Positions 17,101 to 24,991 of a stretch of 64,000 nucleotides of DNA are shown one piece after another (the stretch's first letter is position 1; every line of letters begins with the position of its first letter). The translations under genes were made by a program, and so were the position numbers. Origin of the DNA: an uncultured Thermomicrobia bacterium (GTDB taxonomy: Bacteria > Chloroflexota > Chloroflexia > Thermomicrobiales > JALYUS01); NCBI GenBank assembly GCA_937968015.1, contig CALBSO010000015.1:1-64000 (forward strand), read 5' to 3'. The notes under the pieces are model-generated. The model was not told the DNA's origin, did no database searches, and was given only the letters and a program-made list of their open reading frames with translations.

Positions 17101-17715
17101 ATGGTCACGAAGATAGCAGTGCACGCCCGATGGTTGCTGACCCTCGCGCTCGCCTGCTGCCTGCTCGTGAGCGGGCAGGGTAGCGCGCAGGCCGCCGCCA
17201 GCGACAAGGACATCGCGCGAATTAATAGTGTATTTCGAGCGCTCGCCGTTGCTGGTGTGGTACAACCGATAGACGCAGCGATCTGGGAAGCCAATGCGAT
17301 TGACTGCCTCAACAAGAATCCCAACCTCGACGCGACGAGTTGCGCGCTGAGGCAGGTTCCCCAGGTCTTGGCGCCCGCCATCGCCATATATTCTCAGGTG
17401 CGGTTTAGCTTACCGGGAGCATGGGCGACCCGCGACACCTACCCCGGCCTTGGGGCGTCGGACGGGTCGATGATCATCGACAACAAAAACGTGGGCACGC
17501 TCACCTCGGGCCGAGGCGCCGCTACGCTCATTTTCTCCAAGTACGATAATCCTGACGACGGTAACACCTACGCCGTCTTCGCCTATCGCACGTCGCAGGG
17601 GGATCGGGGGAGCGGGGCACTGCTCTTCTCGGACGACGGCTGCCTGATGTATGGTGGGTATCACAGCACATCGGACCCCACGACCATCGGCAATTTCTTC
17701 GCCGCGCGGTGTTGA
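17101..17715 (+). CDS. Secreted hypothetical protein
   Basis: A 204-residue protein with a clear signal peptide (hydrophobic 12-22, cut near AQAA). Cysteines at CLNK, SCAL, DDGCLM and the C-terminal RC could form disulfides. The second half is beta-rich (ATLIFSKYDNPDDGNTYAVFAY). I recognise no family. It lies 28 bp after the Excalibur-type protein on the same strand with its own GGAAGGAG, so the two probably form an operon of exported proteins. Confidence 0.7.
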   Translation: MVTKIAVHARWLLTLALACCLLVSGQGSAQAAASDKDIARINSVFRALAVAGVVQPIDAAIWEANAIDCLNKNPNLDATSCALRQVPQVLAPAIAIYSQVRFSLPGAWATRDTYPGLGASDGSMIIDNKNVGTLTSGRGAATLIFSKYDNPDDGNTYAVFAYRTSQGDRGSGALLFSDDGCLMYGGYHSTSDPTTIGNFFAARC

Positions 17716-17748
17716 GGCGGGCGGTGGAACGCCGGCGGCGCGCGGCGG

Positions 17749-17999
17749 TCAGCGCAGCACGGCGCTGAGCGCGATGCGGATGCAAGCGACGGTAGAAAAG
17801 GCGTGGAAGTTCTCTACCCTATGCGCATGCCGCACAAGCAGGCAGCGATGGGCGGGGGAGTCGTCGCCGTACTCCTCCGGTACGTCACGCCAGGCGCGCC
17901 GGTGCGCAGGACATAGAGGATCGCGTTCAGCGTGCGGCGGTCATCAGCGCGCGGACGCCCTACTCGTTTTCGGGGCGGACGCAAGGGAACGCCCCACAT
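17749..17999 (-). pseudogene. Internally deleted IS5-type transposase remnant
   Basis: On the minus strand, one frame gives KRVGRPRADDRRTLNAILYV and LRTG, the N-terminus of IS5-group transposases. A one-frame shift then gives RAWRDVPEEYGDDSPAHR, the expected next segment, and only ten codons later RVENFHAFSTVACIRIAL and a stop, which resembles the extreme C-terminus of the same family. The central DDE catalytic part is therefore missing and the frame is broken. About 250 bp remain, abutting the 3' end of the LPxTG gene at 18015. Terminal inverted repeats were not found. Confidence 0.7.
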
Positions 18000-18014
18000 G
18001 CGCGGCCAGCAGTG

Positions 18015-18713
18015 TTACAGACGTGCATACCGGCGGCGACACAGCGACCCGGCGGCAACCAGGACACCGCCGACCATCACGATGAAGAGTTCGCGGGTAT
18101 CCTGCCAGCGCATGCCGGTTGGCCTCCCTGTGCTCGGCAATGTCGTCACCGATGTGCCGCCGCCGGTACCGGTGAATTTGAAGGAGGTAAGGACGGTCGC
18201 CCCCTGCTGGAAGAAGGTGGCGAAGTCGTTCTCAGCGGCGGTGAAGGTGAGGATATACACGATGCCCGCTTGCAGGATAATAACCTGCGCGCCGTGCAAC
18301 TTGCTCGCTTGTGGCATGAGGAAGTAATCGTAGCGGCGTGCGGGCTGCCCACCCACCGTCAGGTTCTGGATGCCGCCCGGTCCTTCCTGGTATCCCGCGA
18401 GCGTGCTCGCAACACCGGCACGGCTCTGCGTGACGATCTGATCGAGGGTCAGACCGGCCGGTACGGCAACCGTGACGACGTTGAGGTTTCCATTCAGTGG
18501 CGCGGCGGCATTGAAGACCCCACCGAGCACGGTGCCCGCCGGGAGGTTCGTGTTCTGCGGCACGCTTCCTGGCTGCCAGCCACTTGGAACAGTGAACGAA
18601 TAGTGGCCCTGCGGATCGGTATAGGTCGCCCCTTGCGCCGCGACGGTCGCGATCGAGCAGACACCAAACAACGCGACGAAGATCAGGACCTTCCACCATC
18701 CATGTCGTGTCAC
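18015..18713 (-). CDS. Exported LPxTG-anchored protein
   Basis: A 232-residue surface protein. A signal peptide (about 6-26, VAAQGA cleavage) is followed by YTDPQGHYSFTVPSGW, the start of a PsbP/DUF1795-like beta-sheet fold with NLNVVTVAVPAGLTLDQIV and RRYDYFLMP. The C-terminus has LPSTG (192-196), a hydrophobic stretch (FIVMVGGVLVAAGSL) and CRRRYARL, a sortase sorting signal. Its role is unknown. With the cupredoxin at 11867 it shows that this organism uses sortase anchoring. The gene ends next to the transposase remnant. Confidence 0.82.
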   Translation of the reverse strand: MTRHGWWKVLIFVALFGVCSIATVAAQGATYTDPQGHYSFTVPSGWQPGSVPQNTNLPAGTVLGGVFNAAAPLNGNLNVVTVAVPAGLTLDQIVTQSRAGVASTLAGYQEGPGGIQNLTVGGQPARRYDYFLMPQASKLHGAQVIILQAGIVYILTFTAAENDFATFFQQGATVLTSFKFTGTGGGTSVTTLPSTGRPTGMRWQDTRELFIVMVGGVLVAAGSLCRRRYARL

Positions 18714-18911
18714 AGCAACCCTCCTCTGCTACATACGCCATGCTTCACCGCTTGCCACCTCGCAATACTAGTGCCGCTATGATAGCAATAATCCGCCGCC
18801 GCCGTCTGTTCTTGCCATCCCATGACATGCTCCGTATGCTACCCGCAAGGTATTCTTCTCCCGCCGCGGCGCGGGATGGGCGCCTTCGGGTCGGCACGGA
18901 GGAGGGGCAAC

Positions 18912-20252
18912 GTGACCGAAGCACAACCCACGCTCTCAGAACGCGTCGAGGCCGACAACCTGCGCGGGCTGTGGATCGTGTGGCACGATTACGCGGCGCG
19001 GGCGAATGGCCGCTGGTTTCCCGGTGCGAGCATCCCCGACGCGCTCTCCGGTGGCACGCTCTTCTGCCACGCCAACCTCAACTTCACGATTGATGACTGG
19101 CAAGTTCCGCACCCCCGCTTCGGAGCGGACGCGGGCGATTTCGTCGCGATGCCGGACCCGGAAACCTACACGCTGCTTCCCTACCACCCCGGCATCGGGC
19201 GCGTTCTCTCGTACCTCCGCACGGAGGCAGGCGAGCCGTGGGAAGGATGCCCGCGCACCCGATTACGGGATATGTTGGCTACACTGGCACGGCGGGGCCT
19301 CTCGGCGCGCGCAGCGTTCGAGCCGGAGTTCTCGCTCTTCCACAAGCGTGAAGACGGCGGATACACCCCTGCCGACGCCTTCACGATGTATTCCGTGGAG
19401 CGGATGGAGGTGGAGCATGATCTACTGGACGAGATCGAAACGATGCTCGCCGCGCAGGGCATCCGCGTCGTTGGGATGGGCGCGGAGTACGGCGCGGGTC
19501 AGTTGGAAATCAATCTGCACCACGAACGCCCCATCAAGGCGGCGGACGACCTGCTCACCTTCCGCGAAACAGTCAAGGCGCTGGCCCGGCGACGCGGTCT
19601 CATTGCCTCGTTCATGCCGAAGCCGTATGACCATCTGGCGGGCAATGGGGTCCACGTCCATCTTTCATTGTGGGACAAGGAGGGCAGCGAGGATCGCTCG
19701 GCGGGCGACGAACCGCTCGGCCTCTCGGTGGAGATGACCCGGTTCATCGCCGGCGTACTCGCTCACGCCCCCGCACTTTGCGGCGTCTTCGCCCCCACAG
19801 CCAATTCGTACAAGCGGCTCCTGCCCGGCTCGTGGGCGCCCGCGCACATCGGCTATTCGGCGGGCAACCGTGCCGCGCTCGTCCGCGTGCCGGGTGCGTC
19901 GCGCCCCCGGATGGAGTTCCGGGCGGGCGATCACACCGCGCACCCGCACCTCGCCCTCACCGCCCTGATCGCGGCGGGGGTTGACGGGCTGGACCGCCAA
20001 CTCGATCCCGGCCCGCCTGCCACCGGCGACCTCGGCCACCTGCCGGACGATGCATTAGCGCGGCAAGGTGTCCGCCTCCTCCCCCGCACCGCGCACGAGG
20101 CGCTGGACGCCATCGAAGCAGATTCCGTCGTGATGGCGGCGCTCGGCCCCGTCTGCGGCCCCGAACTCCTGCGCGTCCGGCGCGAAGAACTCGCCCGCTA
20201 TGATCGCCACGTCTCCGACTGGGAACGCACCGTCTACCTCGAACGGACATGA
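18912..20252 (+). CDS. Glutamine-synthetase family ligase (FluG/GlnA-type catalytic domain)
   Basis: A 446-residue glutamine-synthetase-fold ligase. It has the metal-binding FEPEFSLF, EYGAGQLEINL, the NGVHVHLSLWD loop, PTANSYKRLLPGSWAP and RMEFRAGDHTAHPHLALTALIAAG. These match type-I GS-like enzymes that join glutamate, or a related acid, to amines rather than true GlnA. Start is GTG 18912 behind GGAGGAGGGG; an upstream ATG at 18822 lacks a ribosome site. The next gene is a FluG-type amidohydrolase, and in fungal FluG the two domains are fused, so the pair probably acts on one gamma-glutamyl-type substrate. Confidence 0.85.
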   Translation: MTEAQPTLSERVEADNLRGLWIVWHDYAARANGRWFPGASIPDALSGGTLFCHANLNFTIDDWQVPHPRFGADAGDFVAMPDPETYTLLPYHPGIGRVLSYLRTEAGEPWEGCPRTRLRDMLATLARRGLSARAAFEPEFSLFHKREDGGYTPADAFTMYSVERMEVEHDLLDEIETMLAAQGIRVVGMGAEYGAGQLEINLHHERPIKAADDLLTFRETVKALARRRGLIASFMPKPYDHLAGNGVHVHLSLWDKEGSEDRSAGDEPLGLSVEMTRFIAGVLAHAPALCGVFAPTANSYKRLLPGSWAPAHIGYSAGNRAALVRVPGASRPRMEFRAGDHTAHPHLALTALIAAGVDGLDRQLDPGPPATGDLGHLPDDALARQGVRLLPRTAHEALDAIEADSVVMAALGPVCGPELLRVRREELARYDRHVSDWERTVYLERT

Positions 20253-20276
20253 TTCAATCTTTCGTCGGAGGGGTGA

Positions 20277-21470
20277 ATGATGATTGAGGGGTTGCGGGAA
20301 GGGATAGCGCAGGTGGCGTTTGTGGATCACCATGTCCATGCGCCGTACAAGCGGGGGCATGAAATCTCGCTCGATGAGTTTCGCAGGCCGTTCACGGAGG
20401 CGAGCATCCCGGCAGTCTGGACGGAGAACATCCAGACACTGATCGGCTATCGGTGGATGGTGCGGGAACTGGCACGGCTACTGGCATGCGAGCCGAACGA
20501 GAATGCAGTATTGGCGGCGCGGAACGGGATGGAGGCCGTACCGTATCACCGGCTGCTGGCGAACGCGGCGAACCTCGGCGCATGCTACGCGGACGACCTG
20601 TTCGGCTTCGGGCAGTGCTACGACATTGACGCGTGGGCGGAGATGATTGGTCGGCCCGTCGAGCGGGTCTTACGCGTTGAGACGTTCGTCGAGCAAGGCT
20701 ACGCGGCGTGCGAAACGCTGGACGACGCGCTCGAACGGCTGACACGGGAGATCGCCTCGCCCGCACGGCGGCTCGTCTCGCTCAAGAGCATCGCGGGCTA
20801 CCGATCCGGCCTCGCCTTCGATCCACCAAGCAGAGTACAACGGCAGTCAGCGGCGACGGCGTACCGCGAACTCCGCGACTCCGTACTCATCCCGCCCAAA
20901 GGGCGCCCGGAGTACTCGGCACTCGGCACTTTTCCCGGCCGCATCGCGGCGAAACCGCTCGTGGACACGATTGTCTGGACGGCGCTCGAAGCCGCCGCGC
21001 CGAAAGGGCTACCGATGCAATTCCACGTCGCCTTCGGGGACGATGACATCATCATGACAAAGAACGACCCGACGCTGATGCGCGCCCTCTTCGCGCACGA
21101 GCCGTTCCGCGCCGTGCCTCTTGTCCTGCTTCATTGCTATCCATTCCAACGGCAGGCGGGCTACCTCGCCGGCACGTACCCGAATGTCTACATGGACCTC
21201 GGCCTGACCATCCCGATCGTTGGGCCGGGCGCGGCGACGGTGCTCGCCGAAACGCTCGAACTCTGCCCGACGCGCCAACTGATCGCCTCGACCGACGGCC
21301 ACATGGAGCCGGAGTTCCAATGGTTCAGCATCTTCGTCTGGCGCTGGGCGCTCACCCGCGTCCTCGGCCAGTACATCGAGGGGGACATCCTCGATACTGA
21401 TGCCGCGCTCTCCGTCGCCCGCACCATCCTGCACGACAACGCCACCCGCATCTACCGGATGGGGACTTGA
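20277..21470 (+). CDS. FluG-type amidohydrolase (amidohydrolase 2 family)
   Basis: A 397-residue metal-dependent hydrolase. DHHVH near residue 17-21 supplies the first metal ligands, LHCYPFQRQAGYLAGTYPNVYMDLGL contains the later His, and ASTDGH holds the terminal Asp, as in the amidohydrolase domain of FluG and gamma-resorcylate decarboxylase relatives. It starts 24 bp after the GS-like gene, behind GGAGGGG. Residues encoded by 20880-20935 (IPPKGRPEYSALGT) come from an inserted 19-bp element plus two CACTCGG heptads, kept in frame. Confidence 0.85.
   Translation: MMIEGLREGIAQVAFVDHHVHAPYKRGHEISLDEFRRPFTEASIPAVWTENIQTLIGYRWMVRELARLLACEPNENAVLAARNGMEAVPYHRLLANAANLGACYADDLFGFGQCYDIDAWAEMIGRPVERVLRVETFVEQGYAACETLDDALERLTREIASPARRLVSLKSIAGYRSGLAFDPPSRVQRQSAATAYRELRDSVLIPPKGRPEYSALGTFPGRIAAKPLVDTIVWTALEAAAPKGLPMQFHVAFGDDDIIMTKNDPTLMRALFAHEPFRAVPLVLLHCYPFQRQAGYLAGTYPNVYMDLGLTIPIVGPGAATVLAETLELCPTRQLIASTDGHMEPEFQWFSIFVWRWALTRVLGQYIEGDILDTDAALSVARTILHDNATRIYRMGT
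20892..20910. repeat. 19-bp CTGCCCA-type element inside the amidohydrolase gene
   Basis: CCGCCCAAAGGGCGCCCGG, two terminal changes from the consensus, followed by AGTACTCGGCACTCGGCACT, two to three heptads. Both lie in frame and add about 14 residues between conserved blocks. Confidence 0.7.
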
Positions 21471-21496
21471 ACCACATGCTGCCCATGCTGCCCTTG

Positions 21497-21640
21497 CTGC
21501 CCAGAGGGCGCCCGCGCCCGCGCCCGGCAGAGGACACAGAGGAAACGCGGAGAGGAAATTTTGAGGAAAAGAGGAGAGTTCGTCTCCCTCATCTTGTCTT
21601 TTCTTTGTCCCTCTTTGTGTCCTCCGTGTCTCTGTGGTTC
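21497..21640. repeat. Composite repeat: CTGCCCA element plus ACCACAGAG-type arms
   Basis: The gap between the amidohydrolase and the propeller gene starts with CTGCCCAGAGGGCGCCCGC (21497-21515), then GAGGACACAGAGGAAACGCG, and ends with GTGTCCTCCGTGTCTCTGTG near 21620-21637, which is partly complementary. It is the same type as the holA/rpsT hairpin. Read in the propeller frame it would look like a signal peptide, which is misleading. Confidence 0.65.
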
Positions 21641-21689
21641 AATCCCTTTCCTATGGCTATTCGCGCGATGCCGAGGAGGGCAAGGCACG

Positions 21690-24600
21690 ATGATCGTTGA
21701 TCCGAAACTGTTGGAGAAAGTGGAGTGGCGGCTGGTTGGGCCGTTCCGGGGCGGGCGGTGCGTGGCGGTGGCGGGCGATCCGTCCGACATGTTGACGTTT
21801 TACTTCGGCTCGACGGGCGGCGGCGTCTGGAAGACGCGGGACGGTGGCGCGACGTGGCGCAATGTCTCGGATGGCTTCTTCCACACGGCATCGGTCGGCG
21901 CGATTGCCGTCTCCGAGGCCGATCCAAATCTCCTCTACGTCGGGATGGGCGAGACGACGATTCGCGGCAATGTCGCGCACGGCGATGGAGTCTACAAGTC
22001 CACTGATGCGGGCGCGACGTGGACGCACTGCGGCCTCGCCGAGACACGGCACATCGCGAAGGTGCGCATCCACCCGACGAATCCCGATGTCGTGTACGTC
22101 GCGGCCTTCGGGCATGTCTACGGAACGAACCCGGAGCGCGGTGTGTACCGCTCGCAAGATGGCGGGAAGACGTGGGAGCGCATCCTGTTCCACAGCGAAC
22201 ATGCCGGGGCCATTGACCTCGCGATGGACCCGCACAATCCGCGCATCCTCTACGCCGCCTTCTGGGAGGCGAATCGAACGCCGTACAGCCTGACGAGCGG
22301 CGGGCCGGGCAGCAGTCTTCATACATCCACCGACGGCGGCGAGACATGGACGGAACTGACGCACGCGCCGGGGTTGCCGAAGGGGCTGCTCGGCAAGATC
22401 GGCGTCGCCTGCTCCGCCAAAAGCGACCGCGTCTGGGCCCTGATCGAGGCGGAGGGTGGCGGCCTCTTTCGCTCGGAGGATGGCGGCGCGACGTGGGAGA
22501 TGATGAGCGACAAGGCCGATCAGCGGCAGCGCCCGTGGTACTACACACACGTCATCGCCGATCCGACGGAGCCGGACACGCTCTGGGTGCCGAACGTCCA
22601 ACTCTGGAAGTCCACGGACAGCGGCCGCTCCTTCCAGCAGGTGCCGACGCCGCACGGCGACGACCACGATCTCTGGATTGACCCGCACAACTCAATGCGG
22701 ATGATCGAGGGGAACGACGGCGGCGCGTGTGTCTCGTTCAGCGGCGGGGCGGCGTGGTCCTCGATCTACAACCAGCCGACCGCCGAGTTCTATCATGTGA
22801 CGACGGACAATGCTGTCCCCTATCGCCTCTACGGCGCGCAGCAGGACAACACGACGATCTCGACGCCGAGCCGCTCCGACAACGGCGCGATTACCTGGGC
22901 GGAGTGCTACCCGATCGGCGGCGGCGAGAGCGGGTACATCGCCGTCCGGCCCGACGATCCGAACATCGTCTATGCAGGCTCGTACTGGCTCGTCACGCGG
23001 TATGACCACCGCACGCACCAGTCGCGCAACATCATGCCGTGGCCGGAAAATCCGATGGGCTGGGGCGCCAATGACCTCAAATATCGCTTCCAGTGGACGT
23101 TCCCGATTGTCGTCTCCCCACATTCTGCCCAGGGGGCGCCCGCGAACATGCTCTACGTCACCTCCAACGTCGTCCATCGCTCGACGGATGAGGGCGCGAA
23201 CTGGGAAGTGATCTCACCCGACCTGACACGCAACGATCCGACGAAGATGGGGTCGTCCGGTGGGCCGATCACGAAGGACAACACGAGCGTCGAGTATTAC
23301 TGCACGATCTTCGCCCTCGCGGAATCGCCGCTGGAAAGGGGTGTCCTCTGGGCCGGGTCGGACGACGGCCTCGTCCACGTCACCCGCGATGGCGGCAGAT
23401 CGTGGCAAAACGTCACGCCGAAGGATGTACCGGAATGGGCGATGATCTCGATCATTGAGCCCTCGCCGCACGACGCGGGAACGGCCTACATCGCGGCGAA
23501 TCGCTACAAATCGGACGATTTCGCGCCCTACCTCTACAAGACGACCGACTATGGTGCGACGTGGACGAAGATCACGGACGGCATCGCCGAGAACGCCTTC
23601 ACCCGCGTCATCCGCGCCGATCCCGACCGCAAGGAGCTGCTCTACGCGGGCACGGAGACGGGTATCTACGTCTCATTCGATGATGGCGCGCACTGGCAAT
23701 CGTTGCAGCGCAACCTGCCCGTCGTGCCGATCCACGACCTCGCGGTGAAGAGCCAGGACCTCGTCGCGGGGACGCATGGCCGCGCTTTCTGGATTCTGGA
23801 CGACCTGACTGCGCTCCACCAGATGGCGGATGGTATCGCGGACGAGACGGCGCACCTCTTCACGCCGCGTCCGACAATTCGCTTCAAGAGCGGCCTACGC
23901 CGCTTCCACAGCGGCGGCCCGGCGAGGGGCTATCTCTCGGTCGGTGGCTGGGCGCAGACGACGTATCAGGATCCGCAGCCCGGCAGCCCGCTCACCTTCT
24001 TCGAGGCGGGCCGCAACCCGACCGATGGCGTCATCATCAACTACTACCTGAAGGAGAAGCCCGACGCGCCAATCTCCCTCACCTTCCTCGACGCGCAGGG
24101 CAATGAAATCAAGACCTTCAAGAGCGAAGAGAAGAAGCCCGAAGCCGTAGGGGCGGTGCCCGAACCGCCCGCTGCCGGCGAGGAAAAGGACGATCACGGC
24201 GCGAAAAAAGAGCCGAAAGCGCCCGCTGAGGCGGGGATGAACCGCTTCGTCTGGAACATGCGCTACCCGGACGCGACGAATGTGCCCGGTGCGATCTTCT
24301 GGGCGGGTGGCGTAGACGGCCCCATCGCCGCTCCCGGTCAGTACCAGGTGCGGCTGACAGTCGGTGACACCTCGTGGACGGAGCCGTTTGAAATCCGTAA
24401 GGACCCGCGCGTCGCGGCAACGCAAGCGGATTTCGACGCGCAATTCGACCTCCTGCTGAAGATCCGCGACCAACTGACGCGTACATCGGACGGCATCAAC
24501 CGGCTGCGCGATGTCCGCGCGCAGGTCGAGGGCTGGGAGAAACGGGTCGAGGGGCGCGAGGGCGCTGAGGAAGTCCGCGCGGCGGCGACAGCCTTGAAGA

Positions 24601-24890
24601 AGACGTTGACTGAGGTCGAGGAAGAATTGATTCAGGTTCGCTCCAAGGCATTGGAGGACCCGCTGAACTTCCCCGTCAAACTGAACAACAAACTGGCAAG
24701 CCTCTCCGGCGCGGTAGCGAGCGCGGATAGTGCCCCGACGCAGCCAACCTATGCGGTCTTCGATGACCTTGCGAACAAGATCGGCCTCCAGCTCATCACG
24801 CTCTCGACGGTGATCGAGACGGACGTCTCGGAGTTCAACCAACTGGTGAGTACCCTGAATATCCCGGCGATCGTGCCGCGACAGGAGTAG
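21690..24890 (+). CDS. BNR/VPS10-type beta-propeller protein
   Basis: A 1066-residue protein built of BNR/Asp-box repeats (GVWKTRDGGATW, GVYKSTDAGATW, GVYRSQDGGKTW, LFRSEDGGATW, VHVTRDGGRSW, LYKTTDYGATW), forming two stacked propellers as in sortilin-like and sialidase-like proteins. From about residue 720 comes a beta-rich segment, an acidic/lysine linker containing a GGGCGGT/ACCGCCC palindrome in the DNA, and a C-terminal helical part. Start ATG 21690 follows GAGGAGGG. With this start no signal peptide is seen, although relatives are often exported. Often labelled glycosyl hydrolase without proof; function unknown. Confidence 0.82.
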   Translation: MIVDPKLLEKVEWRLVGPFRGGRCVAVAGDPSDMLTFYFGSTGGGVWKTRDGGATWRNVSDGFFHTASVGAIAVSEADPNLLYVGMGETTIRGNVAHGDGVYKSTDAGATWTHCGLAETRHIAKVRIHPTNPDVVYVAAFGHVYGTNPERGVYRSQDGGKTWERILFHSEHAGAIDLAMDPHNPRILYAAFWEANRTPYSLTSGGPGSSLHTSTDGGETWTELTHAPGLPKGLLGKIGVACSAKSDRVWALIEAEGGGLFRSEDGGATWEMMSDKADQRQRPWYYTHVIADPTEPDTLWVPNVQLWKSTDSGRSFQQVPTPHGDDHDLWIDPHNSMRMIEGNDGGACVSFSGGAAWSSIYNQPTAEFYHVTTDNAVPYRLYGAQQDNTTISTPSRSDNGAITWAECYPIGGGESGYIAVRPDDPNIVYAGSYWLVTRYDHRTHQSRNIMPWPENPMGWGANDLKYRFQWTFPIVVSPHSAQGAPANMLYVTSNVVHRSTDEGANWEVISPDLTRNDPTKMGSSGGPITKDNTSVEYYCTIFALAESPLERGVLWAGSDDGLVHVTRDGGRSWQNVTPKDVPEWAMISIIEPSPHDAGTAYIAANRYKSDDFAPYLYKTTDYGATWTKITDGIAENAFTRVIRADPDRKELLYAGTETGIYVSFDDGAHWQSLQRNLPVVPIHDLAVKSQDLVAGTHGRAFWILDDLTALHQMADGIADETAHLFTPRPTIRFKSGLRRFHSGGPARGYLSVGGWAQTTYQDPQPGSPLTFFEAGRNPTDGVIINYYLKEKPDAPISLTFLDAQGNEIKTFKSEEKKPEAVGAVPEPPAAGEEKDDHGAKKEPKAPAEAGMNRFVWNMRYPDATNVPGAIFWAGGVDGPIAAPGQYQVRLTVGDTSWTEPFEIRKDPRVAATQADFDAQFDLLLKIRDQLTRTSDGINRLRDVRAQVEGWEKRVEGREGAEEVRAAATALKKTLTEVEEELIQVRSKALEDPLNFPVKLNNKLASLSGAVASADSAPTQPTYAVFDDLANKIGLQLITLSTVIETDVSEFNQLVSTLNIPAIVPRQE
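23125..23143. repeat. 19-bp CTGCCCA element inside the propeller gene
   Basis: CTGCCCAGGGGGCGCCCGC lies in frame and encodes the SAQGAPA loop between two propeller blades. A second palindrome in this gene, GGGCGGT-N6-ACCGCCC, is at 24151-24170 in the low-complexity linker. Confidence 0.65.
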
Positions 24891-24991
24891 GGGCCGATTG
24901 CCAAACAGACGCTCCCGCTCCATCGCCCGTTCGCTTCGATACCCGAGGCATACAGCGGCGATCGAGCGGGATCGGGGATGAGGGAAAAGCC

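Noticed and set aside
21561..21689. Upstream extension of the propeller protein that looks like a signal peptide
   Set aside because: It translates the ACCACAGAG-type repeat and has no ribosome site; GAGGAGGG precedes ATG 21690.
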